From positions 186,001 to 250,000 of the forward strand of contig NC_011693.1 in assembly GCF_000150955.2 (NCBI RefSeq): a stretch of DNA of 64,000 nucleotides, written 5' to 3'. This stretch comes from Phaeodactylum tricornutum CCAP 1055/1. Its lineage: Eukaryota; Bacillariophyta; Bacillariophyceae; Surirellales; Neidiaceae. Shown here piece by piece: positions 1-10,900 of this stretch (positions are counted from its first letter, which is position 1; every line of letters starts with the position of its first letter). The notes under the pieces are model-generated. The model saw only the letters and a list, made by a program, of their open reading frames with translations. It was not told the DNA's origin and ran no database searches. The translations under genes were made by a program, and so were the position numbers.

Positions 1-2
1 AT

Positions 3-590
3 GTTGCCCACTTCTGGCCCCACTCAAATTCATCGACAAATCAACAAGACCGACGCAGTGTGTTACATTTCCGATCCAAGCTACGTTCCAAGATTAGCGA
101 TCTGGTCGTTGATCTTGGCAAGACCCAATCAAGTCTCAACGTCTTTGTTGGTCTCAAAGGGCACGCAAAGGAGAGTGGACGCACTGGAGTGCACACCGAC
201 TACATGAATGCTCTACTTGCTTCAAAGATTGTCGTGGTGACACAACGAGACGAGTGGGAGGAACACTATCGACTTATGGAGGCAATCATTGGCGGTGCCA
301 TGGTGATGACGGATCGCATGCTGACGTTACCAGCAGGCCTGCAGAACGGCACGTCCATAGTCGAGTTTGACAGTGCCGAGAGTCTCGTGTCACTGATCAG
401 CTACTATCTGAGACATTCTGATGAGAGGCTGGAGATAGCCCGGGCAGCGCGGGACGTCGCTTTGCGAAAGCATCGTTCTTGGCATCGGATGGAAGAGATC
501 ATCTTTGGTGAGAGTCTGTCAAATTGCAGCTTCCAGCACCCAAATAGCCCGTGCCCGTACGTTGCTCACGGCATCGATTCAAAGCGTTAA
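3..590 (+). CDS. Exostosin-like glycosyltransferase, C-terminal part (5' end outside window)
   Basis: The frame is open from the left edge to the stop at 588-590, giving 195 residues, so only the C-terminal end of the gene is present. It matches the C-terminal third of the fusion protein at 46208..48736 almost residue for residue: VAHFWPH near the edge, NVFVGLKG, KIVVV.QRD.WE.HYRLMEA, LPAGLQNGTS, and the ending CPYVAHGIDSKR. That region resembles the exostosin/GT47 fold, where nucleotide-sugar donors are used in the Golgi. The N-terminal half, which in the relative holds a methyltransferase domain, cannot be seen, so whether this copy is also a fusion is unknown. The family link comes from the within-window match; the donor and acceptor sugars are not predictable. 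Confidence 0.8.
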   Translation, partial: VAHFWPHSNSSTNQQDRRSVLHFRSKLRSKISDLVVDLGKTQSSLNVFVGLKGHAKESGRTGVHTDYMNALLASKIVVVTQRDEWEEHYRLMEAIIGGAMVMTDRMLTLPAGLQNGTSIVEFDSAESLVSLISYYLRHSDERLEIARAARDVALRKHRSWHRMEEIIFGESLSNCSFQHPNSPCPYVAHGIDSKR

Positions 591-966
591 AAAGACATGC
601 GCGAAAAGTTTCCAAAAGGAACGGAGCTTGTAAAGGGTCTGTTTATGGTTGTTGGCAAAGAGCCTTAAGATATGGCTTTGAGATACTGTGTGCACGAAAC
701 TGATAGTGACGAAAACAGAAGCAGCAATTTGTCTCCAATGTACATTTTACAGCGGAACGGACTTAGCTTGCTTGAGGTGTCTATAGGCGACGATTGCAAT
801 CTATTGAAGTGTTGGAAGGAGCCATTTACTGTTAAGCACACTGATATATGTCACACAATGAAGATCACTTTTTTCAAGCAACGAGTTGTCAAAATAACGA
901 AACAAAAACTAATGTTGTGTCTAAAGCTTGATATTTATTTTAAATCTTACCATTAATGTCCATTGT
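591..966. other. Intergenic, convergent 3' ends
   Basis: AT-rich spacer between the 3' end of the glycosyltransferase and the 3' end of the myosin gene. A 94-codon open frame at 672..956 has no recognisable domain and simple composition. I see no RNA gene or repeat. Confidence 0.5.
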
Positions 967-3900
967 TCAACACCTTTCAATGAGACCAGCTTGGTCACGG
1001 ACTTCCTCCGTGGAGTTTGCTCGGTCTCGGGTTGTCTCCATTACTGTCGATGGTTCACGACTTTCCTGTAAGGCGTAAATATTCTTGACCCACAGGCCTT
1101 CTTTCACAACCCATTTAAAATTTCCGGTTGAAGCCGCTCCCTTCCCCCATTCACTACGTGGAACAGGATTGTGGATTGCATTTCTAATGCCGGATTCAGT
1201 CCATTTATCCACCAGTGAGTGATTCTGCCACGGACCACCCTTCTGGGGAGGTAACGCATGGCGGTATGGGCTGGCAGACGACAAGGCATTGTAGGCCGTC
1301 TCCACTGTGCCGCTGATATCATCGTCCAGATCGATATGGTGATGGCGACGCTGGAGCTCTTGCCGGAAAGCATTCCGGTAGGGTACGTAGGCGATACGTG
1401 CCAGGTACATCCGAAAGGTAGCGTTCAGGCTTGTTGCAGCCTTGTATTGTTCACAGGTTCTGATACGCTCCAGCGCTTCAAAGGCCGAATGGCGGAGAAA
1501 CACCTTGCTTTTCCCCATCTGAATACCTAAATTGGTGCATACATCCTCTTGCATTCCCCCGTATTTCCAAGCCGCTGACCTGCTGCTCCTTGACATGGTA
1601 ATCTCCTTTTGCTTGCCAAACTCCTTCTTCTCCACCAATTTTTGACGAGTCATGTGACCGCGAACTGGAGCCAAGCAAGGCTTACTGCTATGACTACTCT
1701 TTATTGACTGGGAACAGGAAGAAGGTATTGATTTACGGGTGCTGTGTATTTGAACGGAGGTTTTAGGATCCGTCGGCTTGGCAATTTCGATACCATCTTC
1801 AATTTGCTGGTGTTGTATCTTTACCTGCAAAATTTGGAGTAATTCTTTGCATCGTCGCGAGGCCTCGTCTTTGTTCTTTGTTATCGCTGTACCATCTGTG
1901 TTTGATACTTTAAAAAGCCGTCCTGGCCTTATGGCAGAAGGCGCAGAGAGAGGGTTGCCACTGCTAGAGTGTCTCAATCGCCCCCCTACTTTGTTCATTT
2001 CTCGCCATGCCAAAACCCTATACCGACGATAAAAGTCCGAATGAGGGTAGTGTTGGGTAAAGCCGGCCCTGGCGACCCGAACGGCTTCAAGAATTCCACC
2101 GCAACGCAATTGTTCCGCAACGACTGCAACGTCAAATTTATCCGGTAGCAAACAATCATTTGGTTTCAGACATCGAATGTAATGTGGAGATGTTTGATCA
2201 ATTTTGGATCGCAATTTTTTCAGTTGTCGCTGAAACTGTCCCGCTACAGTCGGACGTCCCACGGTGGAATCTGACCGTTGAAAAGAGCGCACCGAAAAAG
2301 CAGATGCGGAAGCGTTAGAATTCGGTGCCCATTCCAGTATGTGTGCCAACTGCTGCACGAAAGTGCTTTCGGAGGATAGGAACAATGTCCTTGTCGATGT
2401 TGGTAGCTCATCTCGATTCTTTTCAGTGAAGCCTTTCGCAGTATACGTGACCGGACCAGCATAATGGTGAACGGCGAATTGCAAATGGGCCTTTTGAGCT
2501 CTAGTAGCTGAAAATCGGGACGAATTCGCACACATTTGGTACACCTGTAGACCGAAAGAGGTATCAGATGGCCCAGGAGCTCGGCATTGATCATCCAATA
2601 TATGCAGAATACCAATCCCACGCTTGTCAATTAGATCAAGCACATCCTGATTCTCTGGGAATTCTATAAACTTCCACAAAATACCTTCTTTTTCGTATTC
2701 AGCTTGCTCATTCCGCAACACGAATGCGTTGAATTGTTGCTGAAGCGCTTCATTGCAGTAGTTGATGCACAACTGCTCGAACGAGTTAACTTGAAAACTT
2801 TCGAAACCAAAAATATCGAGGACACCGATGGTGGCGGCCGATCCCGCATTTGACTCATTGCTGTTCTCACCTTGGATGGCATCGTTAATTCTGGAGACAA
2901 GATATTCAAAGAGCGCTCCGTACGTTGCTTTGATTAGGGCCTCTAATCCTCGTTGAGCTTGGGCGGCAGTCATACGCTTTCGCGCTTCTTCCTTCCCAGC
3001 TCTCAGTACAACCTCGCAAAGAGCTTGATTCAACTCCTTTTCCGTCACACCTAGCAAGGCGCACACGGAGCTCAAGTGAACGTTGGTGCTGTCCAAGATG
3101 CAGGCGTCGTCAGGATCCGTCTCACCGGTGGTGAGATCCCGCACGGGGACAAAATTCAAATTTGACGCGTGCAGTAACGACGAGGTGACACGCCAAATTT
3201 CTCGAATTTCCTGCTCACTAAAGCGCAAGGTCTGCATTGCCTGTAGCAGCGCGGCAAAGTTTTGACCGTCGGCCACACCATCCCTTCGAGATCGTTCTCC
3301 GTCACAGGTGAGTTTAAAATCACGGCTCGTCGCCGTTGGCGCCAAATGCAACTGAGACATATCATAATTTTTGCTGTAGCTACCAAGGGTGTTCCCGGTG
3401 CGTCTGTTATCAATGTGAGCCTGCAGTAATTCATAGAAAATATGGTAGTTGCGTTCGCCGGTACCAACGTGCACAACACGGACCTTTTCCAAAAGGTACG
3501 TTTCTAATTGGGCGCCGACGAGATTGCCTCGGGCTGAAAATTGAAGTTCAACAAATTTGCCAAAACGAGAGGAATTGTCATTTCGAGTTGTGCGGGCGTT
3601 GCCAAAGGATTCCAAAATAGGATTCGATTGAAGGACTTGGGCTTCGATCGTATCGAGACCGAGGTTTGTTTCCGCGTCAAGAGTGGTCGACTCCTCGCAA
3701 GCCATTGAGGGCAGTGCTCTAGTGGAAGATTTATCAATTGTAGAGAGGAGGACGTTGTCACGTTCAGGGAATTCCGAAGACACCGAATTAGAGTGGTTTC
3801 GTTGATGTCGTTGCGTGGCCTCCCGAGCCCTTTTGTATACTCTCGGGACCGACATGCTGCGCGTACTTCCCATGGATCTATAATGGGAAAGGGCCGCCAG

Positions 3901-5316
3901 GTATTTCATAACTAACTTGGTACTGACGGTCTTCCCGGCACCGGATTCTCCCGACACAAGAATAGATTGATGCGGGTTTGTCCCGTCTTCCAAACAGCGC
4001 ATCAAATTGCGAAAGCTTTGGTTGGCAATGTTGTAGACGTGTGGAGGCAGCGAGGTCGACGTGTCGCGTGTCGTGGGTGCGCCACTATCATCGCTCTGCC
4101 AATAGGACTTCATGACGGCTTCTCCGTAAAGACCTCGTAGGTTGCGGAAGGGATTAAGGGCGAGTAAAACTGGTCCAGTTGCGGTGTAAATGCGGTTCTG
4201 CGCGTAGCGGACTTGGAGTGATTCGACCACCGCAGGTTCGTGTAAGTGTGTGAGCGCAATCAAATCATCCGGGGGCAATGGCACTATATCAGTATAGCTG
4301 TGGTCATTTCGTTTGTCCACGCCGGTGTACTCATTGTGCAAGACAACCTGTCCTGTCTGAAATACATCCGGAGCAAGAGCAATTGTATTGTCGGTGCTGT
4401 GTGCAAGGAGAGTCTGTTTTTCCGGTAGGTTGTTGCCATCATCTTCGGCGGACAACAATCGAACAGTGACATGATTCGCGGTCGTTTCCACGAGAGTGGC
4501 CAGCTTCCAGCTCCAAACTTGACGCGTTGCTGTGCCGTTGTGTTGCGAAGCTGTGGTAACGTTTTCGGATTCGTTTAAGACCGCACTAGTGGTAGAGGTT
4601 TGCGAACAGACGGATTTATTCGAGCTCGCGACTCCGGAAATTCGCCGACGTTGTCTGAATTTGGGCGTTGCTTTGGGCCGCGTCGCATCGATGGCAGCTT
4701 GATGGACCCACACCCGATTCTTGGCGTCGAACGTCGTTTCCTGAATCATATGGTTGTCGGAAAATCTGGATGCCACTCTGCACAACGTCGATCGATCCGA
4801 CGCTATACGACGATAGCAGTTCCGTCTGTCAAGTAACCTTTCTTTAGGATCGTCGGCTTTCGGAAAAATAGAACCGCTACTTGGAATCTTCTTATGCAGA
4901 GTGGAGTCTCCGCCGTAATGCGTCCAACGAGATACTGGGCCCCAACCGGCCGAACGTTTCCAGGCTACACGAATACCTCTGATACGCTTGTTGGTGGATT
5001 GCGTTTCTCCGCCTCTATTTTCTCTAAGTACTTCAATAGGTAGATGTATCTGAGGTTTTGGTAACTTAGCAATCCAATGTATGTATTTTATGGGAGAGGC
5101 TTCCCACGGTCGTTCGTCGATACGAATAATTTCTGCTTTGTGGGCGTGTTGTGTGCACCAAAATGTGCCGGCCCCATCCTTTACTAGCGCTGGCGAAATT
5201 ATCACGAAATAGACAGCGCACAGCTTGCGCGCGCCTGGAGGGCCAATTTCGTCGCCAGAAAAAAGAAGATTAACAGTTCTAGTTTGTATTGTCCAAAGGT
5301 ACGTAGGGACTTGCAT
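967..5316 (-). CDS. Unconventional myosin heavy chain
   Basis: Actin-based ATP-driven motor. The P-loop GESGAGKT lies near residue 455, switch I (NDNSSRFGKFVEL) near 583, switch II (DIFGFESF) near 833, followed by EALQQQFN of the relay region. The converter (KVFLRHSAFEALE) is near 1270 and is followed by one IQ-like helix. About 340 residues precede the motor core, far more than the usual 80 or so, and loop 1 is expanded by roughly 90 Ser/Arg-rich residues between the P-loop and NPILESFG. The region after the IQ helix is only about 120 residues with no coiled coil, so cargo binding may sit in the N-terminal extension. Diatoms have their own myosin classes; I cannot assign the class. The ATG at 5316 is the first in frame, but the N-terminus may contain an unspliced intron or wrong start. 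Confidence 0.93.
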   Translation of the reverse strand: MQVPTYLWTIQTRTVNLLFSGDEIGPPGARKLCAVYFVIISPALVKDGAGTFWCTQHAHKAEIIRIDERPWEASPIKYIHWIAKLPKPQIHLPIEVLRENRGGETQSTNKRIRGIRVAWKRSAGWGPVSRWTHYGGDSTLHKKIPSSGSIFPKADDPKERLLDRRNCYRRIASDRSTLCRVASRFSDNHMIQETTFDAKNRVWVHQAAIDATRPKATPKFRQRRRISGVASSNKSVCSQTSTTSAVLNESENVTTASQHNGTATRQVWSWKLATLVETTANHVTVRLLSAEDDGNNLPEKQTLLAHSTDNTIALAPDVFQTGQVVLHNEYTGVDKRNDHSYTDIVPLPPDDLIALTHLHEPAVVESLQVRYAQNRIYTATGPVLLALNPFRNLRGLYGEAVMKSYWQSDDSGAPTTRDTSTSLPPHVYNIANQSFRNLMRCLEDGTNPHQSILVSGESGAGKTVSTKLVMKYLAALSHYRSMGSTRSMSVPRVYKRAREATQRHQRNHSNSVSSEFPERDNVLLSTIDKSSTRALPSMACEESTTLDAETNLGLDTIEAQVLQSNPILESFGNARTTRNDNSSRFGKFVELQFSARGNLVGAQLETYLLEKVRVVHVGTGERNYHIFYELLQAHIDNRRTGNTLGSYSKNYDMSQLHLAPTATSRDFKLTCDGERSRRDGVADGQNFAALLQAMQTLRFSEQEIREIWRVTSSLLHASNLNFVPVRDLTTGETDPDDACILDSTNVHLSSVCALLGVTEKELNQALCEVVLRAGKEEARKRMTAAQAQRGLEALIKATYGALFEYLVSRINDAIQGENSNESNAGSAATIGVLDIFGFESFQVNSFEQLCINYCNEALQQQFNAFVLRNEQAEYEKEGILWKFIEFPENQDVLDLIDKRGIGILHILDDQCRAPGPSDTSFGLQVYQMCANSSRFSATRAQKAHLQFAVHHYAGPVTYTAKGFTEKNRDELPTSTRTLFLSSESTFVQQLAHILEWAPNSNASASAFSVRSFQRSDSTVGRPTVAGQFQRQLKKLRSKIDQTSPHYIRCLKPNDCLLPDKFDVAVVAEQLRCGGILEAVRVARAGFTQHYPHSDFYRRYRVLAWREMNKVGGRLRHSSSGNPLSAPSAIRPGRLFKVSNTDGTAITKNKDEASRRCKELLQILQVKIQHQQIEDGIEIAKPTDPKTSVQIHSTRKSIPSSCSQSIKSSHSSKPCLAPVRGHMTRQKLVEKKEFGKQKEITMSRSSRSAAWKYGGMQEDVCTNLGIQMGKSKVFLRHSAFEALERIRTCEQYKAATSLNATFRMYLARIAYVPYRNAFRQELQRRHHHIDLDDDISGTVETAYNALSSASPYRHALPPQKGGPWQNHSLVDKWTESGIRNAIHNPVPRSEWGKGAASTGNFKWVVKEGLWVKNIYALQESREPSTVMETTRDRANSTEEVRDQAGLIERC

Positions 5317-5993
5317 GTTCGCCGATCATAGTGCGACATTTGGGACGTGCGCGGACCGAGTTCACGAGCGGGTTGGCACACGCGAGATCCCGGAAATTGA
5401 AAGTAAAGAGTTATCGGAGCGCTTCATATTTTGCCGTAGAAGAACATCTCGCTTCCGAGAGAGTATAACCGTAGAAAACCATCGGCATCGAAGCACTTAT
5501 TGACCACAAAGTTGGATGGTCGCCAAATACGAACAATCCCTTTCTACGGTACTCCGATTCGCACATGGTCAACGGACTGTTTTGGGAAGAGACAGACGGT
5601 ACGACATACCCTGCCTTTCCGCTAGAGACAGGAATCTAGGGTTTACAAGCGGACGGAATTTCGGTACAAAACATCCTCATGGCAGAAAGTGGCGTTCCAT
5701 CTATCTTGGCGTGTCCTCTCGAACGAGAAGGATCGACATCGACTCGGATACGACAATGTAGTCAGCATCGGCGCGAGGAAGCAGGAACCAATTCGTCACG
5801 ATTAATTGTTACCGTCGTAAGCTTCTATTCCGACGTAGAGCGACGATCGTTCCAGTGACCCTCGCCTCGTTTGTCGACGGCAGTTTTCGTCTACGGACTG
5901 CTCGTGTGCAGGCTTCTTCGCCTGGCTCCATTCATACCGTCACACCCAAGCACCACGAGCACCTAAGAAATACAACAAACGGAGAAGAAGATA
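5317..5993. other. Divergent intergenic region, myosin / COQ6
   Basis: Holds the promoters of two divergently transcribed genes. Short open frames up to 92 codons are present on the plus strand, none with a recognisable domain. No repeat was seen. Confidence 0.5.
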
Positions 5994-7859
5994 ATGTTGT
6001 TCACTTCCTGGCGATCCGCAGCTTCATGCCGTCGTTCTCTTCATATCCGCACGTGCCTTGGAACCATGCGGCAACACAGAAGTAACGGCATGAACACCAA
6101 CTGTACAGTCCGAACACGTCCTCAGTACTCCGTTCCTATACGGTACAGGAGTATTACTACCTTTCAAGCGAGAGTCAATAAAAGCAAGAACAACAAAAAC
6201 AGCCCACACGTTGACTGTGTATACATCCGAAACCGCCGAAACTCGTGCGCTTACCGTACTTTGGCAACGAGAGCGACTTCCAGCGAATCCACAACTCCAA
6301 ACGTTCCAGCAACCGACCCAGAGACGGCAACATGCGAGACCCTCGAAACGGATATCTTGATTGTCGGGGGAGGTATTGTGGGCTGCGCGTTGGCACGCAC
6401 GCTCCGCCGACAGTCCCCGTCATTGGACGTGACGGTCCTGGAAGCATCATCTTCCGGAATGCGGATCGCCCCCGACAAACCCTATCCCCATCCGCGATCC
6501 TACGCCCTCTCCCCCGCATCGCTGGAAATTCTAGGTCTCGCATCTTCCAATCCCGAGCCGGGCGAGCGAGAGCAACAGTCTGAAAAGAATCGCATGGGCT
6601 TCTACGATTCCATGCAAGTGTGGGAGTCCTCCCAACCATCCTTTTTGCTCTTTACCAACCAGGATTTGACACGGGAATTAAATCCAAAGCAGCTGCCGTA
6701 CTTGGGAGCCGTAATGGAAGACGCAACTTTGCAAGGTATTTTGTGGGATCAGCTGTTGACCGACTGCGCCAAAAGTGACACTATGGATTCCAACGCAAAT
6801 ATCTTTAGCACTGGCTCTTGCCGTTTATTGACCAATTCCAAAATTCGAAGCATTCAAGCACCATCGCATGGGTCGCAAGGCCTTGTTTCCGTTGACTTGC
6901 AAGACTCAAAATCCAGGAACGAGGACCCTTCCAATCGTTTCTCCTCGCAACCATCGCGCATTCAGGCGCAATTACTTGTCGCCGCGGACGGCTCCAACTC
7001 GTTCGTTCGGAATGCCCTACAGTTTCCTACGGAGGGCTTCGATTACGGACAGTCGGCCCTGACTTTTACCGTCCAACTCGCTTCGCCGCACCATGGTCGC
7101 GCATTTCAGCGCTTCCTACCATCCGGCCCGTTGGCTTTATTGCCGTCCTTTTCTCCAAACCACGCCGTTGTGGTGTGGAGCACATCACCCGAGCAAGCTG
7201 GGTCTTGGAAAAATCAGTCCGACAAGAACCCAAAGGAAAATTTGACCAAGCAATTAAACGAACTACTCCAGCAAGGCCCAGGTACTTTGGAACCGCTTTT
7301 TCACCCTTCCACTGCCGGCAACATTCCTACCCCGCTAATTAACATACTCTATGGGTTGGACAAGGTAGTGGAACTGTTTCAGTACGGTCCAGCCGTGGCC
7401 GCCTTGCAGGAAAGCAGCCGGAACGGCGGATTCAGAGCACCGCCCAAGGTGGAGGCCATCGTTTCACCGCGCTTCGTATTTCCCCTATCTTGCCGCCAAG
7501 TGACTTCGTACGTGCAGCCCCGCGTAGCGCTCGTCGGGGATGCTGCCCACTCGGTCCATCCTATGGCCGGACAAGGTTTGAATCTCGGACTGCAGGACGT
7601 TGCCAATTTGGCCGATACAATAGGGCAGGCGAACAGTGCTGGTATGGACATTGCGACCTTTCTCGAGGATTACAATCGCTCGCGGCTATCCCAAGTCTCG
7701 GCAACTCTAGCCGGAATTCACGGTCTACAGCAGTTGTTCGGAGCACAGCAGGTCTGGGCTAAACACGCCAAAAGCGTGGGCATGAATATGATTCAGAACG
7801 TCCCGCCCTTGAGACAACGACTCGTTCAAGCCGCCTGTCAGGGAGTGTTGAAGGATTGA
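5994..7859 (+). CDS. COQ6: Ubiquinone biosynthesis monooxygenase COQ6-like (mitochondrial)
   Basis: FAD-dependent aromatic hydroxylase of the UbiH/COQ6 family, which hydroxylates the ring of the ubiquinone precursor at the inner mitochondrial membrane. The dinucleotide-binding motif GGGIVGCALARTL is near residue 125, the family motif PHPRSYALSPASL follows, the DG motif (VAADGSNSFVR) lies mid-protein, and the second FAD motif GDAAHSVHPMAGQGLNLG is near residue 516. At 621 residues it is longer than the 470 or so of animal COQ6, mostly from about 120 N-terminal residues rich in Arg/Ser/Thr that look like a mitochondrial presequence. The ATG at 5994 was chosen because it opens this basic leader; internal ATGs at 6066 and 6090 are alternatives. 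It ends 98 bp from the convergent importin gene. Confidence 0.9.
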   Translation: MLFTSWRSAASCRRSLHIRTCLGTMRQHRSNGMNTNCTVRTRPQYSVPIRYRSITTFQARVNKSKNNKNSPHVDCVYIRNRRNSCAYRTLATRATSSESTTPNVPATDPETATCETLETDILIVGGGIVGCALARTLRRQSPSLDVTVLEASSSGMRIAPDKPYPHPRSYALSPASLEILGLASSNPEPGEREQQSEKNRMGFYDSMQVWESSQPSFLLFTNQDLTRELNPKQLPYLGAVMEDATLQGILWDQLLTDCAKSDTMDSNANIFSTGSCRLLTNSKIRSIQAPSHGSQGLVSVDLQDSKSRNEDPSNRFSSQPSRIQAQLLVAADGSNSFVRNALQFPTEGFDYGQSALTFTVQLASPHHGRAFQRFLPSGPLALLPSFSPNHAVVVWSTSPEQAGSWKNQSDKNPKENLTKQLNELLQQGPGTLEPLFHPSTAGNIPTPLINILYGLDKVVELFQYGPAVAALQESSRNGGFRAPPKVEAIVSPRFVFPLSCRQVTSYVQPRVALVGDAAHSVHPMAGQGLNLGLQDVANLADTIGQANSAGMDIATFLEDYNRSRLSQVSATLAGIHGLQQLFGAQQVWAKHAKSVGMNMIQNVPPLRQRLVQAACQGVLKD

Positions 7860-7957
7860 TGTCTTGATAAAAAAATGCTTACAGCTGGGAAAGGCGTACG
7901 AGTAATAGGCCCACAAAAGGTTTTCCGATGACATTTTTTCATTTTTTATGTGTTGTT

Positions 7958-10900
7958 TTATTGGAGGGTTTGCTGTGCTTGTATCAATTTCGCCTTGATT
8001 TCGTCGCTCACGTCACTCTCCGCTTGACAGGCAGCGTGGACAATACGTCGTACTTCGGAAATACCGGTCGCCGTCATCAAATCCGGTTGCTTCATACTCA
8101 GCAATCCCAGTAAGCATGTGTAGACAGTCTCGTTTTCCGTCATGTCTGTTTTCAACGGCAACGCTCGCCAGAAGACCGGCAATACTTGACCTAAGGGAAC
8201 GTGGTGGGGGGACGCCATGATCATTCGGGCCACGGCGGCCGCTGCATTGTCGATACACGCCGCCGAAGAATCCGTCGCGTTGGGGTCTAGGTTAAAAATA
8301 GGTGCCAGCTGTTGCAGAATGTTCTGGTAATCGCTCGTTATGGCTTCCTTCAAATGTTCACAACACACTCCCGCACAAAAAGCAGCGTTGCGCTTGACGT
8401 TGTCGTCCTCATCGGCCAAGCCGGATAAAATGGCCGGTAGAAAGACCGTGGGCCAATAGTCTAGAACTGAGCTTTCCAATTCCTGCGCGATTTCACTCAA
8501 ACAACCGACCGCCATTGACCGATCGCTTGCGGGGCGAGATGATTTGCCGTATTCGCAAATGGCCGGTAAGAACTGGCCCAGATACTGCGCAAACTGCGAT
8601 CCCAGGACGCGACCAAATCCGCCTACCAAATCGCAGACAGCCTGCATGATACCGTCGTGGTCATCGTCATCGTCCGGCAATTCGCCGTACAAAGCATCTA
8701 CCGTCTGACATGGGGCGGACTTGGTCAAGAGTAGATGAGCATTGCCGAGACACTCGTTTAAGTGCGGCACCAAGGCGTGGGGTCCACAAATTTCAATCAC
8801 CGATTGAACCGCTTCGCATGCTTTGCCCACCGTGCCCTTATCATCGTCCTGCATCAATACTATTTCTTGTTTCAAGACACAATGAACCAACGCTGCCGTG
8901 TGGGGCGACATAGGACTACTTCCCGTCACATCACCCTTCGTCCATGAGATTTCGCCGTTGTGGTACGCGGCAATGGATGGGACAATCATTGACGGCATCG
9001 CATCGGCCGCTTCGCTCTTGATCAGGGGATGCCAGTTGCTGGCAGCTTCTTCCAGGGACTTCATACAGACTTCCAAATAGGGGCAAAAGTCGGTACCGCA
9101 GTGGGCACCCATCTCACCCAAGGCCGTGATGGCGCCCTTTTTGACTTCCATCAAGCCAGTACGAACGTGCAACACGTACTGCTCGTTGTCGCCTTCATCG
9201 TCCGATTCGTCCAAACCGGTAAACGCCTCGTTGCTATCTTGACCCGCTGATTCTACTTGACCTTCGTCCATGTCCACTACTTGAATCAAATGCGGGACCA
9301 AATCCGAAAGGGCGGGGGCAAATTCTTCCTTCATGACTTTGGCCAAGTTCGCAAAAACTGCGTAGGCGAATTCTTGCAAATCGGTGCTTTCCAAGGTCAA
9401 ACCTTGCATGGCACATTCCATGGTCACCGTAAAATAGGGGCGGAAGTTTTCCTTGCCTACCGCAATAGCCATGTGCCCCATACATTCCAAAGCCCGACCA
9501 CGCAAGGAGAACAGAGTCGGATCCTGCAAACTCATGAGTGTCGTCATGAGTTTGGCTACGCCTTCGACGTAGGGGGAAAATTCCTGTTCGGCGGCGACGG
9601 CCGTAGCGGCCAAGGCAGCCACAGCCATTTCTTGCACCGATCGCTTGTTGGTTTGCTCAAGCATGTGCGCGAGTTTGCGCACCAAGGGATCCAGCAACGG
9701 GCGCACCGCGTCCGGTTCCAGGCGTTCACAAAACATTTCCAGCACGTAACAGGATGTGGCCTGGACGGTCACGGCTTGGTCGTCCAACAAGGCAAAGACA
9801 ATGGGCAAAATTTGGTTGCTGTATTGCAGAATCTCCGGTTGACAGTGTTCACTGATTTGCCCGAGGCAAAAGCAGGCGCATTCGCGGACTTGCGGCGAGC
9901 TGTCTTGCGCGGCCGCAAATACCATGGGCATGACGGTGGGCAGGGCGGCCGTGAGGGGCTCGCAACAGCCCTCGGCAATGACGCCAAGTCCAGCCACCCC
10001 GGCTTTGCGCGCGTTGGCGTCGTTGTGTGCATTCATGCGATCAATACAACGAGACAGTGCGGCCGGCCAGACGTACTTTTTGGGTAATTCGCAGGCAATC
10101 ATGTCGAGCGTACCCTGCGCCATACTTGTTTCCGTGGGACTGTCCAAGCCGTCATCGTCATCGTTAGCGTCCATGTCTTGTTCCAGATCTTGACGCCAGG
10201 CGGGATTGGAATCGAACAAGGCGCCAGCGGCGGACTCGGGGCTCTCCTGCATGAGCTGAAACAGTGTATCGAGGACAGCTCCGAGCAATGCATCGGCGCG
10301 TCCGAGTGTTTTGGGTTTGGCTTCAGCCGTGGTGGCAATAACGAGAGCAGCGGCGTCCCGGACGCGCAACTCGAGTTCCCGATTGCGCAAACAAGTGAGT
10401 GCGAATTCGACCGTGAGCGGCATGTGTGGGGCAAGCGATGACGCTGGTGAGTAAGCCAGGTCGTACAAGACGTCCAAAACGACCGTCAAGAAGTCCTCGT
10501 CGGACCAACTCTGACTCGCGACTTGGAGGAGGACGGGCAAGAGCGGAGCGAGGGCTTCAATTTCTTCTTCATCCGCCCAGAAACTCATGAGTTGCCCCAA
10601 GGCTTGCACGGCTGCCTTTTGCACAATGGCTTGTTCCGTGGCATTGTGCAGCACCGATCCAAAGAGCTGTTGCAGGGCGGCGAGATGCGGTTTCCAGTGC
10701 GTCCCTACAGTTTCGGTCATTTCCTGTAGGAGCAAAAAGCAGAGTTCCCGGGCTGCCGGATTGGCGTCGTTGACGGCGGCAGCCAAAAAAGCCAACATGG
10801 GTGCGGAAGCGGTTTGCTCAATTTGCGCGAGCGCGGCGGCGACACCGACCAAACCGGCGCGCACGGGGCGGGACTGCTCCGTCGCGAGGCCATTGAGGAT

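Noticed and set aside
9257-10087. 276-codon open frame on the plus strand inside the importin gene
   Set aside because: Lies fully antisense to a clear importin; its composition (Gly/His/Arg/Gln) is that of a reverse complement of the HEAT repeats.
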